Positions 21,778 to 33,884 of a stretch of DNA of 64,000 nucleotides are shown piece by piece (position 1 is the first letter of the stretch; each line of letters opens with the position of its first letter). Made by a program: the position numbers and the translations under genes. The notes under the pieces are model-generated. The model worked only from the letters and a program-made list of their open reading frames with translations. It was not told the DNA's origin and did not search any database. Origin of the DNA: Ilex aquifolium (lineage: Eukaryota > Streptophyta > Magnoliopsida > Aquifoliales > Aquifoliaceae); the NCBI GenBank assembly GCA_951799425.1, contig OX637405.1, positions 16,713,089 to 16,777,088 on the forward strand, given 5' to 3'.

Positions 21778-23280
21778 TGACCTGATTTAAATCATACACC
21801 TAATTATAAGTGGTCAAATTCTAGTATTACTCAGTTAAGTCTGAGATCGAACCCACAGGGAGCTAACTATTGAAATTCAAAATAGAAAAGGTGAGATTGT
21901 CTTGTGTGTAGTGTGCTTCACAATAGCTTGTGGTGTGAACTTAGAATTATCAAATAAATACTTTATTTAAAATTTTGAAAACAATAATAAAAAGTACTAT
22001 TAGTTCGGGGATCCAACATGCATTATATTGCTTGATTATAAAAATGCCACCTTATACCAATTAACTCTCATCTGACTAGAAAGTTATCCGGTAGGTTTGA
22101 TGTGTAACTGAACCATATCACAGGAACTGATTAGGTTAGCCAAAAGGTATATGTACCATGTAACAACAAAATAACCCTAGTCAACCCGAAGGTGAACCAT
22201 TCAAAAGGTTTACTTTAGCTATTCGACCGGCAGGTTGATTATTTAATGAAGATGAAGTTCCAGTTTATGCATTGAATCAAAAACATTAGTTATAACGAGA
22301 TTAAATCTGTCTATAACCAATCTCCCGAATGTTACATAAAACCCAACTGCATGCATCATTGAATCATGCATGAAGTATGTAATAACTTATAGATAAAATG
22401 GTATATAGCAATAAGCTTTGTTCGGTGTTCATAACCATGAGCATATAATAGTAATAACCATCCATCGATTATGGGAGGTATAAACATTAACGTAAAAATA
22501 AATCATCGGCATTTTCATAACCCAAACAATATTACACATGATTTCGTCCTTTATTGAAGAGTATAAACAGACTCTACTCACACTTCATTGCTATAGACGA
22601 GCAAGAAGAATGAGATAACTCCATTACAACAGAAAACAAAATACAACAAATCCTTCCATGAGGAATAGTTGAAATACCACCACTCTTATTACCGGCTAGG
22701 GCACAAAAGTGAGAGATGTTCAACTCTCCAAGTAGAAATGATGAAACATAAATGTAGATGTAAAGAAGTTCTACCTGGAGAGTGTTTAGGGCAGGGTTTC
22801 CTCTTCCTTTCTTTGAATTTATTCTCTCTGGCGAACTCTCCTGGAACCTGATTGAATGGGGGTATTTATAGGCACCGGAGGGGGGGGGGGGTTAGGGTAG
22901 CAGACACCCAAGCTGGTCAATCAAGGTGTTTTCTTGCTTAAATGGGCCAGTAGGAGAAAAGGTAGGTTAAGGCGGTTTAGGGTACCGTCCGGAAGCCACC
23001 ACCACCATCTAGATGGTGGAGATTCTCTGGATTTTAGTTTTGCCAGCCTTCCTTTGTTGACCTCTTGTATTCTTAATTACGTTTGCCTCCCTTCTCTTGG
23101 TTAGCCTTTGCACTTTTATCCCTCTGAACTTTCTTAATTATCCTTGAAGCTCTACAAAAATAGATAAATCAAACATTAACCCTAATAATTTATAAATTAA
23201 CCATTTTAGCTTAATTTATGCACATACTTAACCCTAAATCCTAATTCTTTACAGCACTCTTTTAGGGTTAATCACCCTTG
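21778..23280 (-). repeat. 5' LTR of element C (outer end uncertain)
   Basis: It begins TGACCTGATTTAAATC on plus (the U5 end). It contains the ATCGAACCCACAGGGAGC segment common next to such LTR ends, a TATA motif (minus CCTATAAATACC, 22861-22871), a 12-base poly-G and an 18-bp perfect palindrome, CCACCATCTAGATGGTGG, near 23007. Confidence 0.55.
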
Positions 23281-23770
23281 AGGCTGTTGCGAACCATGTG
23301 CCAGAATATTTGGTTGTTACGATTTACATTCCCTAGGCATGATGTGGTCCTCTGGAGGGTGCTAGCTGTTGCAGTCATCGCGTACACGAGGGTCATGTTG
23401 CTAAAGATTCCCAACTTGCGCACCCCGAGCTAGTGATCATGAGTTGTAGGGTCCGAGCATAGATGTCCAAGTTAGGGGGGTCCGAGCTTATCCTTGACTA
23501 ATTTTTGGTATCATCACTTTCCATAACCAAACTATTTTGACGTGTTCCATTTTTTTTTAGCTAGTGGTTTAGATTCTATTCCAGTAGCCCTCAATGAGAA
23601 GATGGTGAAGGTTTAGGTCCTCTCTAGTGGGCAAAACACTGTTAAGGTATGTTGAAGTCTTCTTGCGAGAAAATTTAGGAAAGTTGGGGTTGTTGGGATT
23701 TTTATTGTTGAAATAATTACAAGGCATGTACAACACACCCCACCCTACTCTAGCTTAGATGAGAAAATAA
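23281..23770. other. Unassigned flank
   Basis: Moderate GC with no open frame that I recognise. It may include the outer end of the element C LTR or the sequence C inserted into. Confidence 0.3.
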
Positions 23771-24421
23771 ATGGGAAAGTTATCGATAAGTATTACTTTT
23801 TTTTACAAATATTCATTAAGTCCTATCATTTTTTTTATCAATGAAGTCCTATTTTTAATATTTTATTTCAACTAAGTATTAATTATATTATATTTCAATT
23901 TTATCCTTACTTTTTAGTTACCAAAACTCTTTCATTCTTTTGCATTCTTATAATCAATTAATAGAATGTTACAGATTCTATATCAATATTAATTTAAGCT
24001 AATTCTTACCAAAATCATATTCTATTAATTTGTATTGGATTTAAAATAATTAGGTTAGACATTTATTTTAGTGGTTGTGTTTGAATCGATAACGACATTA
24101 CAATGGAATTAATCGACAAATATTATCGACGTAGTTTTTTTAAACCTTTCTTATTTTATTAAATAATCGGCAAAATTTGTCTTGATTTAAGATTAGGTAC
24201 CCTAATAAGATAAGAAAATGTGAGCTTTCTTTGGTTTTAAGAATGCAAAAGAATGAATGAGTTTTAATAACTAAAAGGTAAGGATAAAATTAGAATATAT
24301 TGGAATTTAGGACTTAAATGAAAAAAAATATTAAGAATATGAATTTATTGATATAAAACAAAAATGATAGGACTTAAAAGATTTTGGTGGGGAAAAGTAA
24401 TACTTATTGGTAATTTTTCAA
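23771..24421. mobile_element. MITE with about 180-bp terminal inverted repeats
   Basis: 650 bp, AT-rich, non-coding. The left arm (ATAAGTATTACTTTT, AAGTCCTATCATTTTT, TTTTATCCTTACTTTTTAGTTA, CATTCTTTTGCATTCTTA, with spacers) recurs inverted in the right arm at roughly 80% identity. AAAATAA flanks both sides (23764-23770, 24422-24428). The long arms and possible 8-9 bp duplication suggest a Mutator-type MITE, but no transposase is present to confirm this. Confidence 0.65.
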
Positions 24422-24604
24422 AAAATAATCTCTACAATCGAGTGGCTTTATCCGAGGTCACACTATTTGGGGTATTGGTGTCACATGTGGAAATATAATG
24501 GAAGTAGCTTCATTTAATGTTCTGCTTTGCCTATGGCATCCTCAAAGAGCTATATATGCTAAGGATCATGGTTTGAGGGATCTTTTTGCTTATGTATTTT
24601 AGAT
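24422..24604. other. Flank between the MITE and copia element J
   Basis: No element end or known protein seen. Possibly the target sequence of J. Confidence 0.3.
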
Positions 24605-24779
24605 TGTTAATGTTGAGAGAGAGAGAGAAAGAGAGAGAGATGTAAGAAAGAAAGAATGAGAAGATATTGACCTACCTCCCCTTTCATATCATATATATAT
24701 GTATCTCAATATAACTAAGACTATTATATCCCTCTTGGGATATACTTATTATATAAAGGCCATTCTATATATTCTAACA
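24605..24779 (-). repeat. 3' LTR of copia element J
   Basis: 175 bp with TGTTA/TAACA termini. Purine tract GCTTGAGGATGAG (minus) abuts it at 24780-24793. A GA/CT run lies at 24614-24641. No second LTR is available for dating. Confidence 0.7.
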
Positions 24780-24805
24780 CTCATCCTCAAGCTTATGAAT
24801 ATATA

Positions 24806-26330
24806 TCATCTAATCCCAGCTTTGGAACAAATATATCTCAATCGAGAACTACTCAATGACTTAGTAAATATATCAGCAAGTTGATCTTCAGATTTGACAA
24901 AAGGTGTGACAATGTCTCCACACAACACTTTCTCTATAACAAAATGACAATCAACTTCAATGTTTTTTGTTCGCACATGAAACATAGGATTAGAAGCAAT
25001 ATGAACAACAACTTGATTATCACAAAACAACTCAATTGGAGTCTTCACTGTGAAAACAATTTCCTTAAGGAAGTGTTGCAACCATGTTAGCTCACTACAC
25101 GTGTGAGCCATTGCTCTGTACTTAGCTTCTGCACTAAACCGTGCCACCACAGTTTGCTTTTTACTATTCCACGTAATCAAATTTCTTCCCAAAAAGGTAC
25201 AATAACTTGTAGTAGATCATCTATCTGAGGAAGAACCTGCCTAATCAGCATTTGTGAACCCTTCCAAACTATGATGTCTATGAGATTTATACAATAATCT
25301 AAATCCAAGAACTCCCTTGAGATATCTAATAATACGGATAACAACATCCCAATGTGATACTTGAGGAGCTTCCATAAATTTACTTACTACACTCACTGCA
25401 TAAGATATATTTGGATGGGTAATAGTAAGATAATTTAATTTCCCAACCAGTTGACGATACCATCCAAGATTTGAGAAAAAATCACCTTCCTCCACTGAGA
25501 GTTTATGGTTTGGATCCATAGAGACATCAATTGGTTGACTACCTAGAAAACTTGTTTTGCCCAAAAGATCAAGCACATATTTTCTTTGGGACAAGCTAAT
25601 GCCCTGTTTATATCTAGCGACTTCGATACCAAGGAAATAATGAAGTTTGCCTAGATTTTTGGTGCAAAATTGGTGCTGAAAAAACTATTTCAACTTGGTA
25701 AGACCAACTGAGTCATCACTGGTAATCACAATATCATCAACTTAAATGAGGCGGATATTACCTGGATTAGTATGTAAGTAAAATATTGAATGATCTGTCT
25801 GACATCTATGGAGACAAAAATCCAACATCGGATCTAAGAACTTTCCAAACCATGCTCGTGGAGATTGTTTTAGCCTATACAATGCTTTATGTAACTTACA
25901 CAGAGTCCCCTGATACCCTCCCCCCCCCCCCCTGAGCAACACACCCAGGTGGTTGCTCCATGTGAACCTCTTCCACTAAATTACCCTGTAAGAAGACATT
26001 TTTCACATCTAATTGAAAGAAGGGCCAATCAAGATAAGGCCTAAGAGATATCAAAACCTAAATAGAAATGATTTTAGCCACTGGAGAAAAAGTTTCTACA
26101 TAGTCAACATCATAGGTCTGGGTGTAGCCTTTAGCAACCAGACGAGCTTTGGAACGATCCCCGTAACCATCCAAATGAAATTTAGTAGTGTAGGCCCATC
26201 GACAGCCAATAGTCTGTTATTAGGAAGCAACAAAATGAGACCCCAAGTATGATTATCATGAAGTGCGTGCATCTCTTCTTACATTGTGTAACGCCAACGT
26301 GGATCAAATAAAGCTATTGAGATAGTCTTA
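24806..26330 (-). pseudogene. Copia RT and RNase H of element J (broken)
   Basis: On minus: DPRWRYTM and EEMHALHDNHTW (start of RT, about 26320), then KLHKALYRLKQSPRAWFGKF (about 25890). A run including SYAVSVVSKFMEAP and RYLKG (25400-25300) leads to RNase H with FSAEAKYRAMA, WLQHFLKE, IELFCDNQ and a closing DQLADIFTKSL. A 13-base poly-C at 25921 lies in a frame break. Several stops separate the pieces. Compared with usual copia RT it is full length but non-functional. Confidence 0.8.
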
Positions 26331-26411
26331 GGAACAAACATAGTAGATAATTGGGTGGTAAAAACAATAGAATAAAGGAGATAATGAATGAGAAGAAACC
26401 TAGTTACCAAC

Positions 26412-27129
26412 TGATGCAATCCATAAGATGCTCAAGGAAACACAAATTCGAAGATGTGAAAGATAATGGAATTGACTTTCCATCAAGACAAAGATCCATA
26501 TGGAACCTTGCATTATTGTATTTTGATTCTTATTTTAAGTCAATTTGCTAGTATTAGTATTTTATATGACCTTTTAATATTTTTTTAGAGTTAGGGGTAT
26601 TTTTGTAATTTCTAAAATTTATGGAACAATTCATATTTTTGGATTGTCAAAATATTAACTCCTACTAGGATTTGTTTCCTTAGTAGATTAGGATTTGTTT
26701 CTTTAGTAGATTAGGATTTGTTTCTTTAGTAGATTAGGATTTGTTTCCTTAGTAGATTAGGATTTTAGGAATTTTTTTCTTGTAATGGCCAGCCTATAAA
26801 TAGACGTTCAATCAATGAAAAAATTAGATCATTATTCAGTAAATTAAAGAGTATTTTCTCTGCGGTTCTTTGAAGAACTATTCGAACTTATCGGGATTTC
26901 CAGTGGTGTTCACCAGTGACTTATCAAACGGAATTTCCACCACCGTTTGTGGCGTCTCCCTTATACCGATGTTCTTGTTTCGCAATAAACAACAGGTTGA
27001 GGTCATATATGTCAAGGTTCTTGTTTGTCGTAAACAACGGGTCAAGGTCTATCATTCAATTCTGATCGTAGAACGATCTTGGGTTCCATTTCGTTGTTGG
27101 ATCTCGTTATTTCGGCGGATTTCACATCA
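26412..27129 (+). repeat. T2a 5' LTR
   Basis: 718 bp, TGATGCAATCC...CACATCA. Four to five copies of the 23-bp U3 unit GGATTTGTTTCCTTAGTAG plus ATTA lie at 26668-26765. TATA motif near 26797 (CCTATAAATAG). Confidence 0.85.
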
Positions 27130-27983
27130 TTTGGTAGCAGAGCAAAGGTTCTAGTTTAGGTTTGCCTATCTTTAAAAAACAAAAAAAAAAAACCTTTCTT
27201 CTCTTTATTTTGTGTTCTTTACTCCCAAATTCGATTCACAAATTCTAGTTTAGCCGAATTTACTTTATCCCACATTCCGCTCGTACTTTGTTGGTTCTAG
27301 TTTATTGCGAAATTTTATTCTGTTACTATCAAAAGATAGTTGCAGATCATAAAAAAAAAAAACAGAAAGGAGTCAAAAAAAAAAAAGAGAGAAGCCGAAA
27401 ATGTTTGGTGCTAGTTATTACGGAATTGGAAATTGTTTGGTTCTAGTTATTATGAAATTGTTTGTTTTCATCTATTTTGTGGAAATCTTGTTATTTTGTG
27501 CTTCTGAACAATCTAATCAGCCGTGTTCCTTGAATTCTTACTCTTAAAACCCGAAATTCCTTGATGAGTTCTTGGTGAATTGTTGCTGGAAATTTTGAGA
27601 ATTGTTTGTTTAGTTTCAATAGAACTGAAAGAGATCGAATGGAAAAAAAAAAAGGCAAGAGTGCAATCATATCTCACAACAGTGTTAAGAACATGGCCGA
27701 AGATGCTACGGAATTGGCTAATCCGAAATTGTTTATGTAGGCTATGATGAGTGAGACGAGGCGTTTGATGAAGTTGGAACTGGAGCAAGGTAACGAACGG
27801 TTAGATCAAATGGAGAATACATGTGAGAGGCGGCCACAAAACGTCCCTAACGTGCGTAGAAGGGTTTCTTCTTCGCAAAGGGGTAAAACTCAAAATTATT
27901 TAGATTCTACTGTGCAATTAGAGAAGATTCGTCAAAAGCAGCTCAAAGCAACAGCTGATCGAATAATTCAAGATCAAGTAGAA
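26412..27983 (+). mobile_element. T2a: T-family non-autonomous element, 3' end lost
   Basis: 5' LTR 26412-27129, then primer-binding site TGGTAGCAGAGC (27132-27143; one change from consensus) and an interior homologous to T1 down to about 27983. The left end sits directly in copia J. The rest of the element is missing. Confidence 0.75.
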
Positions 27984-27989
27984 GTGTAG
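27639..27989 (+). pseudogene. Gag-like ORF of T2a, truncated
   Basis: It starts MEKKKGKSAIISHNSVKN, as in T1. A TAG breaks it near 27738 (LFM*AMMSE), and it ends after DRIIQDQVEV, where homology to T1 stops. 117 codons remain of about 256. Confidence 0.7.
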
Positions 27990-29023
27990 AGATCTGAAAA
28001 GCAAGGATAAATTTTTCAGTTTTGTCGGTAGGGCACTATTCATGCACCATTTGCCGGTAGGGCACTACATATGCATCATTTAGGTGTAGGTCATGTTTAG
28101 GAACATAATTTGAGTATGTCATAGAAGAGAAACATTCTTAGAATGTTAAAATACACCTACTGTGCGAATTTGAGCCTAAACAGAAATAGTTTCAAAAATT
28201 GAGCAAAAATGGTATCTCGAGCGGCCTAGGTGGGACCGGCCAAACCCGGCCACTATCAAAAATATATTTTTTGGAAAATTTTCATTTAAAATAATTTTAA
28301 GAACTTTGGTTAAAATTAAATGTCGAATTGAGGCGTTTCGGGACGAGTTGTAGTGTAACGGGGTCCCGGATTCGTCAAGGGCAAAAGGGTCATTTTGCGC
28401 CTTTGCCCTCCACTATAAATACAGACCTTTAGTGAAAAAAATAACACATTTTGGCCTGAAAGAAGGGCAGTACACGTTTTTGGAAGGAAAAAGGAAGAAA
28501 ACCCTAGGTTCTTCAAGCTTCAAGCCACCAAAACTCATTCTTAGGCCAAGATTCTTGCAGGACTTCCTTCTAAGAAGTTGTTCCTCTCAACAAGGGCTAT
28601 ATTCTCACCGATCGGTTCGGATATAAAGCGAACACAACTCCCTTGGTTTGAGAAAAACCATTTTAGGTATGATATTTTACTAATTTGGGAATAGATTTAA
28701 GTTTTCTTGCCTTTCTTTGTGTTGATTGAATGATTTAGGTATTTACTTGATGTTAGAAAATCATTTAGTTGGTAGTTGCTTTGAAAACTTAGAGTTAACG
28801 GTTTAAGTACTTTTGTGTTCTTTGAGTTTCTTGACAATTTGTTGCTATGAGAAAGGTGTATATTGCATATGTGTTGGATTATGATATTCTAGCTTATATT
28901 CATGTAGAAAAACTCTTGTGGTTTGAGAGTTATGATTTATTCCATGAGTTGGTAGTTTGTGTATTTGTATTTTCTTTGAGAAATTGTGAAAGTAATGAAC
29001 TTGAAACTTGATCATATATTTAC
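27984..29023 (+). mobile_element. Orphan LTR front (unknown family) inside T2a
   Basis: The sequence changes from T1-like to a segment starting TGTAGAGATCTG. It has a TATA box (CTATAAATACAG, 28413-28424) and a leader with GAAAACCCTAGG, the normal look of an LTR U3-R. Two CCGGTAGGGCACTA units (28035-28080) and ACCGGCC/CCCGGCC motifs (28205-28255) lie upstream of the TATA. It is cut at 29023 by another T-family LTR. No coding motif. Confidence 0.5.
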
Positions 29024-29720
29024 TGATGCAATCCATAAGATGCTCGAGGAAACACAAATTCGAAGATGTGAAAGATAATGGAATTGACTTTCCATCAAGA
29101 CAAAGATCCATATGGAACCTTGAATTATTGTATTTTGATTCTTATTTTAAGTCAATTTGCTAGTATTAGTATTTTATATGTCCTTTTAATATTTTTTTAG
29201 AGTTAGGGGTATTTTTGTAATTTCTAGAATTTCTGGAACAATTTATATTTTTGGATTGTCAAAATATAAACTCCTACTTGGATTTGTTTCTTTAGTAGAT
29301 TAGGATTTGTTTCTTTAGTAGATTTGGATTTGTTTCCTTAGTAGATTAGGATTTGTTTCTTTAGTAGATTAGGATTTTAGGAATTTTTTCTTGTTATGGC
29401 CAGCCTATAAATAGGCGTTCAATCAATGAAAAAATTAGATCATTATTCAGCAAATTGAAGACTATTTTCTCTGCGGTTCTTTGAAGAACTATTCGAACTT
29501 ATCGGGATTTCCCGTGGCATTCACCAGTGACTTATCAAACGGAATTTCCACCACCGTTTTGGGCGTCTCCCTTATACCGAGGTTCTTGTTTCACAATAAA
29601 CAACGGGTTGAGGTCATATATACCAAGGATTTTTTTTGTCCTAAACATCGGGTCAAGGTCTATCATTCAATTCTGATCGTAGAACGATCTTGGGTTCCTT
29701 TTCGTTGTCGGATCTCGTTA
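29024..29720 (+). repeat. T2b: T-family LTR truncated at its 3' end
   Basis: Starts TGATGCAATCC and matches T2a LTR to GGATCTCGTTA, then lacks the last roughly 20 bp (TTTCGGCGGATTTCACATCA). Copia J sequence follows directly, with no target duplication. Confidence 0.8.
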
Positions 29721-31290
29721 GGGGAGATACTTTCAATAAAGCATGATATTATCTCTGTTGGAAGTAACCTTGAAAGGGATTAGATATATATTCGTTAGCA
29801 TTTTCAGACCATAAAATACGAATGTTGTAATCAAATTGGGTCTTAATTTGCTTACGAAACAACTGTAAAATGGAAAATAATTCAGAGCAAAATTTCATGA
29901 AATACAACCAGGTCATACAAGAATGATCATCAACAAATATAATAAAATAACAAAATCCATTAATATATGAATCTCCATGGGGACCCATACATGAGAATGA
30001 ACTAATTCAAAAAGACAAGAAACACGATTATCAAGCTTAGATTTAAAAGGCACATCACGGTGCTTACTAAGTTGACATGCTTAACGAGATAAAGATGAAA
30101 AACTACTTAAACTAGAAACTTGAGACTTCAAAAATGGAAGGGATGGATGTCCAAGACGATAGTGCCACTGAAGAGAAGATAGTGAGTTGTGTAAGGCTTG
30201 AGGAGGACGCTCAAAGTCAAAGTAATAGAGACCACAAGATTCATGCCCCGTACCAATCTTCCTCTTCATCTTGAGATCCTGAAAGAAAAAAAAAGGGATA
30301 AAAGATTACTGAACAGTTAAGGGAACAAGTAATCTTACTAATAGATAACAGGCTAAAGTGAAATAGAGGAACATGTAAGACTAAAGACAATGATAAAGAA
30401 GGACTAAGGTGCATGCTACACAAACCTGAAACTTATGAGGAGGACTAATTGGCAAGAGTAACATTACAAGATGGGCTACAGAGTGAAAGTGAGATAATTG
30501 ACTAGAAGAACTAGTCATACGATCTAACGCTCTAGAATCAATAATCCACGGGCTGGAAGTGGAAGACAATAAACAAGCAGATGTCGTACCTCATTGAGCA
30601 AAAGTAGCAATGGAGGAGGTTAGTGCTTGTTTCAGGGAAATAAACTGAGCATACTTATCTCGTGAGACAGTGATAACGTCACCAGGAATAGGCTAATTAG
30701 GTACGGGTGACGAAACATCTTCTTAATAAGATACCTAATGAGCCGAAATAGGGGGTTTACAATGTAATTCCCAACAGTACTCCACTGTGTGGCTGCTATA
30801 ACCATAATGAGTGTACATGCGAGTGTCACGACCTCGTCGTCCACTACGTCCCCATGAGAACTACCAAATCTAACACGCATGCCACGACCTCCTCTTCCAC
30901 CAAGTCCTCCATGAGAACCTCTAGACCAGGCTAAGAGAGAACTAACGATGATCGATCATTGATGGGATCAACACTCGACTAAGATGTAGCATGGGGGAGG
31001 ATAACACGTTGAAGATAAGAGAATACATGAAGGAAACCGAGGACTGCCTAAAATCTGTGCATGAATAGGCTCATACTCAGACCTCAACCAAGCTAAAAAA
31101 CAAACAATATCAACATCATCACGTTATTTTTCCATCTTAGAAACATCAAAAGTGATAGGTTGATAAAACTTACATTCTTCAAATTTTCCCATAACCTTAG
31201 AAAAGTACTCTTCTTGAGTCAATCTACCTTGTTCAAGACTAAAATACTGTCTGCACCCCTCATAAAGGGGGTGCAAAATTTTGGAAACCG
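29721..31290 (-). pseudogene. Copia Gag, protease and integrase of element J (broken)
   Basis: Gag pieces include SLEQGRLTQEEYFSKVMGKF (about 31230) and a zinc-knuckle zone near 30800 readable only across frames. The protease region reads SPWIIDSRALDRMTSSSSQL (about 30550), where the family has DSGA.DHMT, so the catalytic DSG is DSR. Integrase has WHYRLGHPSLPFLKS (about 30210) and FVDDHSCMTWLYFMK (about 29940), ending in SENANEYISNPFQ before the break at 29720. Multiple stops; dead. Confidence 0.75.
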
Positions 31291-33589
31291 TGGGTCCATC
31301 AAGCTAACACTTTTTAGGATATTAGTGCCTTATGTAGAAGTGACAGTCAACTAGCATCATCCCTTACCAAATAGAGTTATGCTGATAAATTGTTTGTGCA
31401 GAATTTTTCGCTGATTTGTAGGGGTATTTCTTATGCTAAGGAGCATGCTTTTAATGATGTGCATTTAAATAATGTTGTTGTAAATTTTATGTGGGTATTC
31501 TAATATGTGAAATATGTTTAATTCAATTTATGTTGGAGGTGCTAGCCAATCTTGATCTTAGATATAGTTCAACTTATGTTCGAGAAGTTCAGCTTCTTTG
31601 TGCAACCTTAAGTTGTTGGTTTCTTTAAGGTTCGCTAAAGGACAAAGATAAGATAGGTATTGTTGTTATACTTTGAGTGGTGTTTAGCTGTCATATATAG
31701 CATGTGTACAATGACAATATACTATTTCGAGAATTGTACATGTACAACAACTCAGATTAGAAATTGAAAATGACTTGTTTTTTCCCTTCATAAATAAAAT
31801 TTAATATAGGCTACTTTGGGCAAGTTTCGATTGGATTCAACAATGACAAACACCATTTACGATCACATTGAGACACTATTTGAGTGGATGTTCAGGTTTG
31901 TTTTCCCTCTTTTTAAATAACAATTTGGCATACAAATAGGATTGAAATTTCTATATTTCATCTAGCTTAATAGAGATGTGATTATCTTCATGAAATTATG
32001 TTATTCAGAAAGTTACACACAAAAAAGCTTACTGATGCTGTGTAATAGAGATTTGCAAAATACATTTTTTCTCTCATACTATTGCTTCCTTGTAAAGCTT
32101 ACTGATGTTGATGCAGGACGCCATAGAAACAACACACCTATCTCTCTCTCTCTCTCTCTCTCATTAGAACGTATGCGTTAGAATTACGTTGCATCAAAGC
32201 TGTTGGGATTTGAATGTTCTGTTTTCATCTTGATTGGTTGCCTGATTGTGGGTACCATTGTAGTTTGGTTGGCTTTGGCTTTGGTTTTTCAAGCAACACC
32301 CATGGTACTATACATTCATAACAAGCATCCCAGTAAACCCACATGCAATAATTATATATAGCCAAAAATATTAACCAAAATTCACCCACATAAAAATATT
32401 AAGGAAAATCCTTTATTCATTAACCAAAATTCATACTAAACATCATACTTATATATATACAATATCCAAAATACATATAAAATACCAAACTTTAAATACA
32501 TGCAACACTCAAAATGTATAAATTATAGTTGGATTCTTACATCTTAGAAGAAGAAAATGAATTATAATTCTTCTCTTCTCTTTTTTTTTTTTTCTCTTTC
32601 TTTCTTCTTCTTTCCTTTTTGCTACTTTTTTTTTTCTTCTCTTCTCTTTTTTTTTTTCTCTTTCTTTCTTCTTTTTTCCTTTTTGCTCTTGTTCTTGCCG
32701 AAATCTCTAAGACTCCTTGTTTTTATTTTTTGCATGCAAGAAATGGCTTACATGTCTTCCTAAGTGGAGATCTCAATCATTACCTATATATTAAATTCTT
32801 ATTTTGGACCCTTAACCACTCCTTGTACATACTAAAAAATTTTATTTTTATACCAATAAATTGATGTCACGTGCTTGTCACCCAATTAATTCCACATGCG
32901 CTAACGTACATAAAATAATAATGTCATGTCACATGTCAACGTTCGTATTTAACTTTTCACACTTTAAATAAAACAATTCTCCTTATAATCATTCTTTATA
33001 AAATTATATCTGACTATTAAAATATTCATCCTTCAAATTTAGATCTCATATCATTACTCATAATTAAATACTGGTTGTCAATCCTACGCATACATGTCAC
33101 ATGTGAATATGCTTATTACAAATATTATATGTTTGTCATGCATGTTCGGGTCTTACAATTATAAATAAAAGGATATTTCCATACATATTTGTATATCCAC
33201 CTCAACTTTAATTTTTTTTTCAAAAATTAAACCCGATTTTTATATCGAGACCTATACCTGATCTCTCGTATTCCTGAAAGCTTACTTTTTAATCATCGAA
33301 CCAAAATTACTATTCACATAAAATTAACATATATTTTTCTTGAGTTTTTAACCCGTGACTAAGTCAGACCTATTCTTATTTCCTTGTGTTTTCAACTATT
33401 TTAATTTTAAATCCAATGATTAAAATAAGTACTTGCATCTATACCCCCAACAAAAAATAAAATAGCTAATTAGTTGTTCTGCTCTCACATATTCTACTGA
33501 TAAGAACATATTAATTCTTGTTGGTTCTCTCTATGCTCTTGATGCACAAAAATGAGATTCTTCACTAAATGCATAATTGAAAATTGCAG
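31291..33589. other. AT-rich non-coding region
   Basis: 2.3 kb without a gene I can name. A CT microsatellite lies at 32140-32162. A duplicated pyrimidine block of about 64 bp (TTTTTCTCTTTCTTTCTTCT type) lies at 32578-32695. A possible 86-bp exon at 31810-31895 has AG/GT borders and reads LGKFRLDSTMTNTIYDHIET; I cannot assign it. The rest may be intron or intergenic DNA belonging to the downstream gene remnant. Confidence 0.4.
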
Positions 33590-33828
33590 ATTCGAAGATG
33601 CAATTGAAATTTTGGAGTATGTTCTCAAACTGATAGAAGAGAAGATTGGAACAGCAAATCCTTAATTTGATGATGATAAGAAAATGTTAGTTGAACTCCT
33701 AAAAGAAGTGGGCAGGTCTCGAAACAAAAATGCAAAATCGCCGAGAACCTCATTGACCCCAATTCCAAACGGACGAAGAAAGAGGTGTTGAAAAAGTGGT
33801 ATGCCTTTGGTTTTAGAAGTTTTTTCCC
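33590..33828 (+). pseudogene. Last exon of a kinesin-light-chain-related (TPR) gene, broken
   Basis: After an ATTGCAG splice acceptor the frame from 33591 reads FEDAIEILEYVLKLIEEKIG and TANP, then TAA (33663-33665), then DDDKKMLVELLKEVGRSRNK. A one-base shift near 33738 moves the remainder to another frame, with ENLIDPNSKRTKKEVLKKW and YAFGFRSFF. This matches the C-terminal end of plant kinesin-light-chain-related proteins, which bind microtubule and membrane-linked partners through TPR repeats; here only the end of the last repeat and the basic tail remain. No upstream TPR exons were recognised. One stop plus one shift make it a pseudogene. Confidence 0.65.
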
Positions 33829-33884
33829 CATTTCTCTCTAATACCCGCCCATATAGGCTTAGTTTTGAATTGGGTGAGGCTTCT

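Larger units (their letters stand above)
19912..23280 (-). mobile_element. C: Athila/Tat-like Ty3/gypsy element, 5' portion
   Basis: A 5' LTR (from 21778), an Asp-tRNA-type primer-binding site and a degenerate gag, cut off at 19911 by element B. The outer LTR edge is not defined; 23280 is an estimate. The PBS type and gag style match the non-chromovirus lineage (Athila/Tat/Ogre). Confidence 0.65.
24605..31290 (-). mobile_element. J: Ty1/copia retrotransposon, 5'-truncated and interrupted
   Basis: Order on minus is gag (31290-30650), protease, integrase (30270-29721), then RT, RNase H and a 3' LTR (26411-24605), which is copia order. A nest of other elements (26412-29720) replaces the end of integrase. 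No 5' LTR or primer-binding site is found near 31290. The 3' LTR has perfect TGTTA...TAACA ends. Confidence 0.8.

Noticed and set aside
25921..25933. Poly-C run as a regulatory G-quadruplex
   Set aside because: A single homopolymer inside dead copia RT, more likely slippage or sequencing error.
32557..32864. Phenylalanine- and leucine-rich ORFs that look like membrane proteins
   Set aside because: Encoded by a duplicated T/C microsatellite block; low-complexity artefact.
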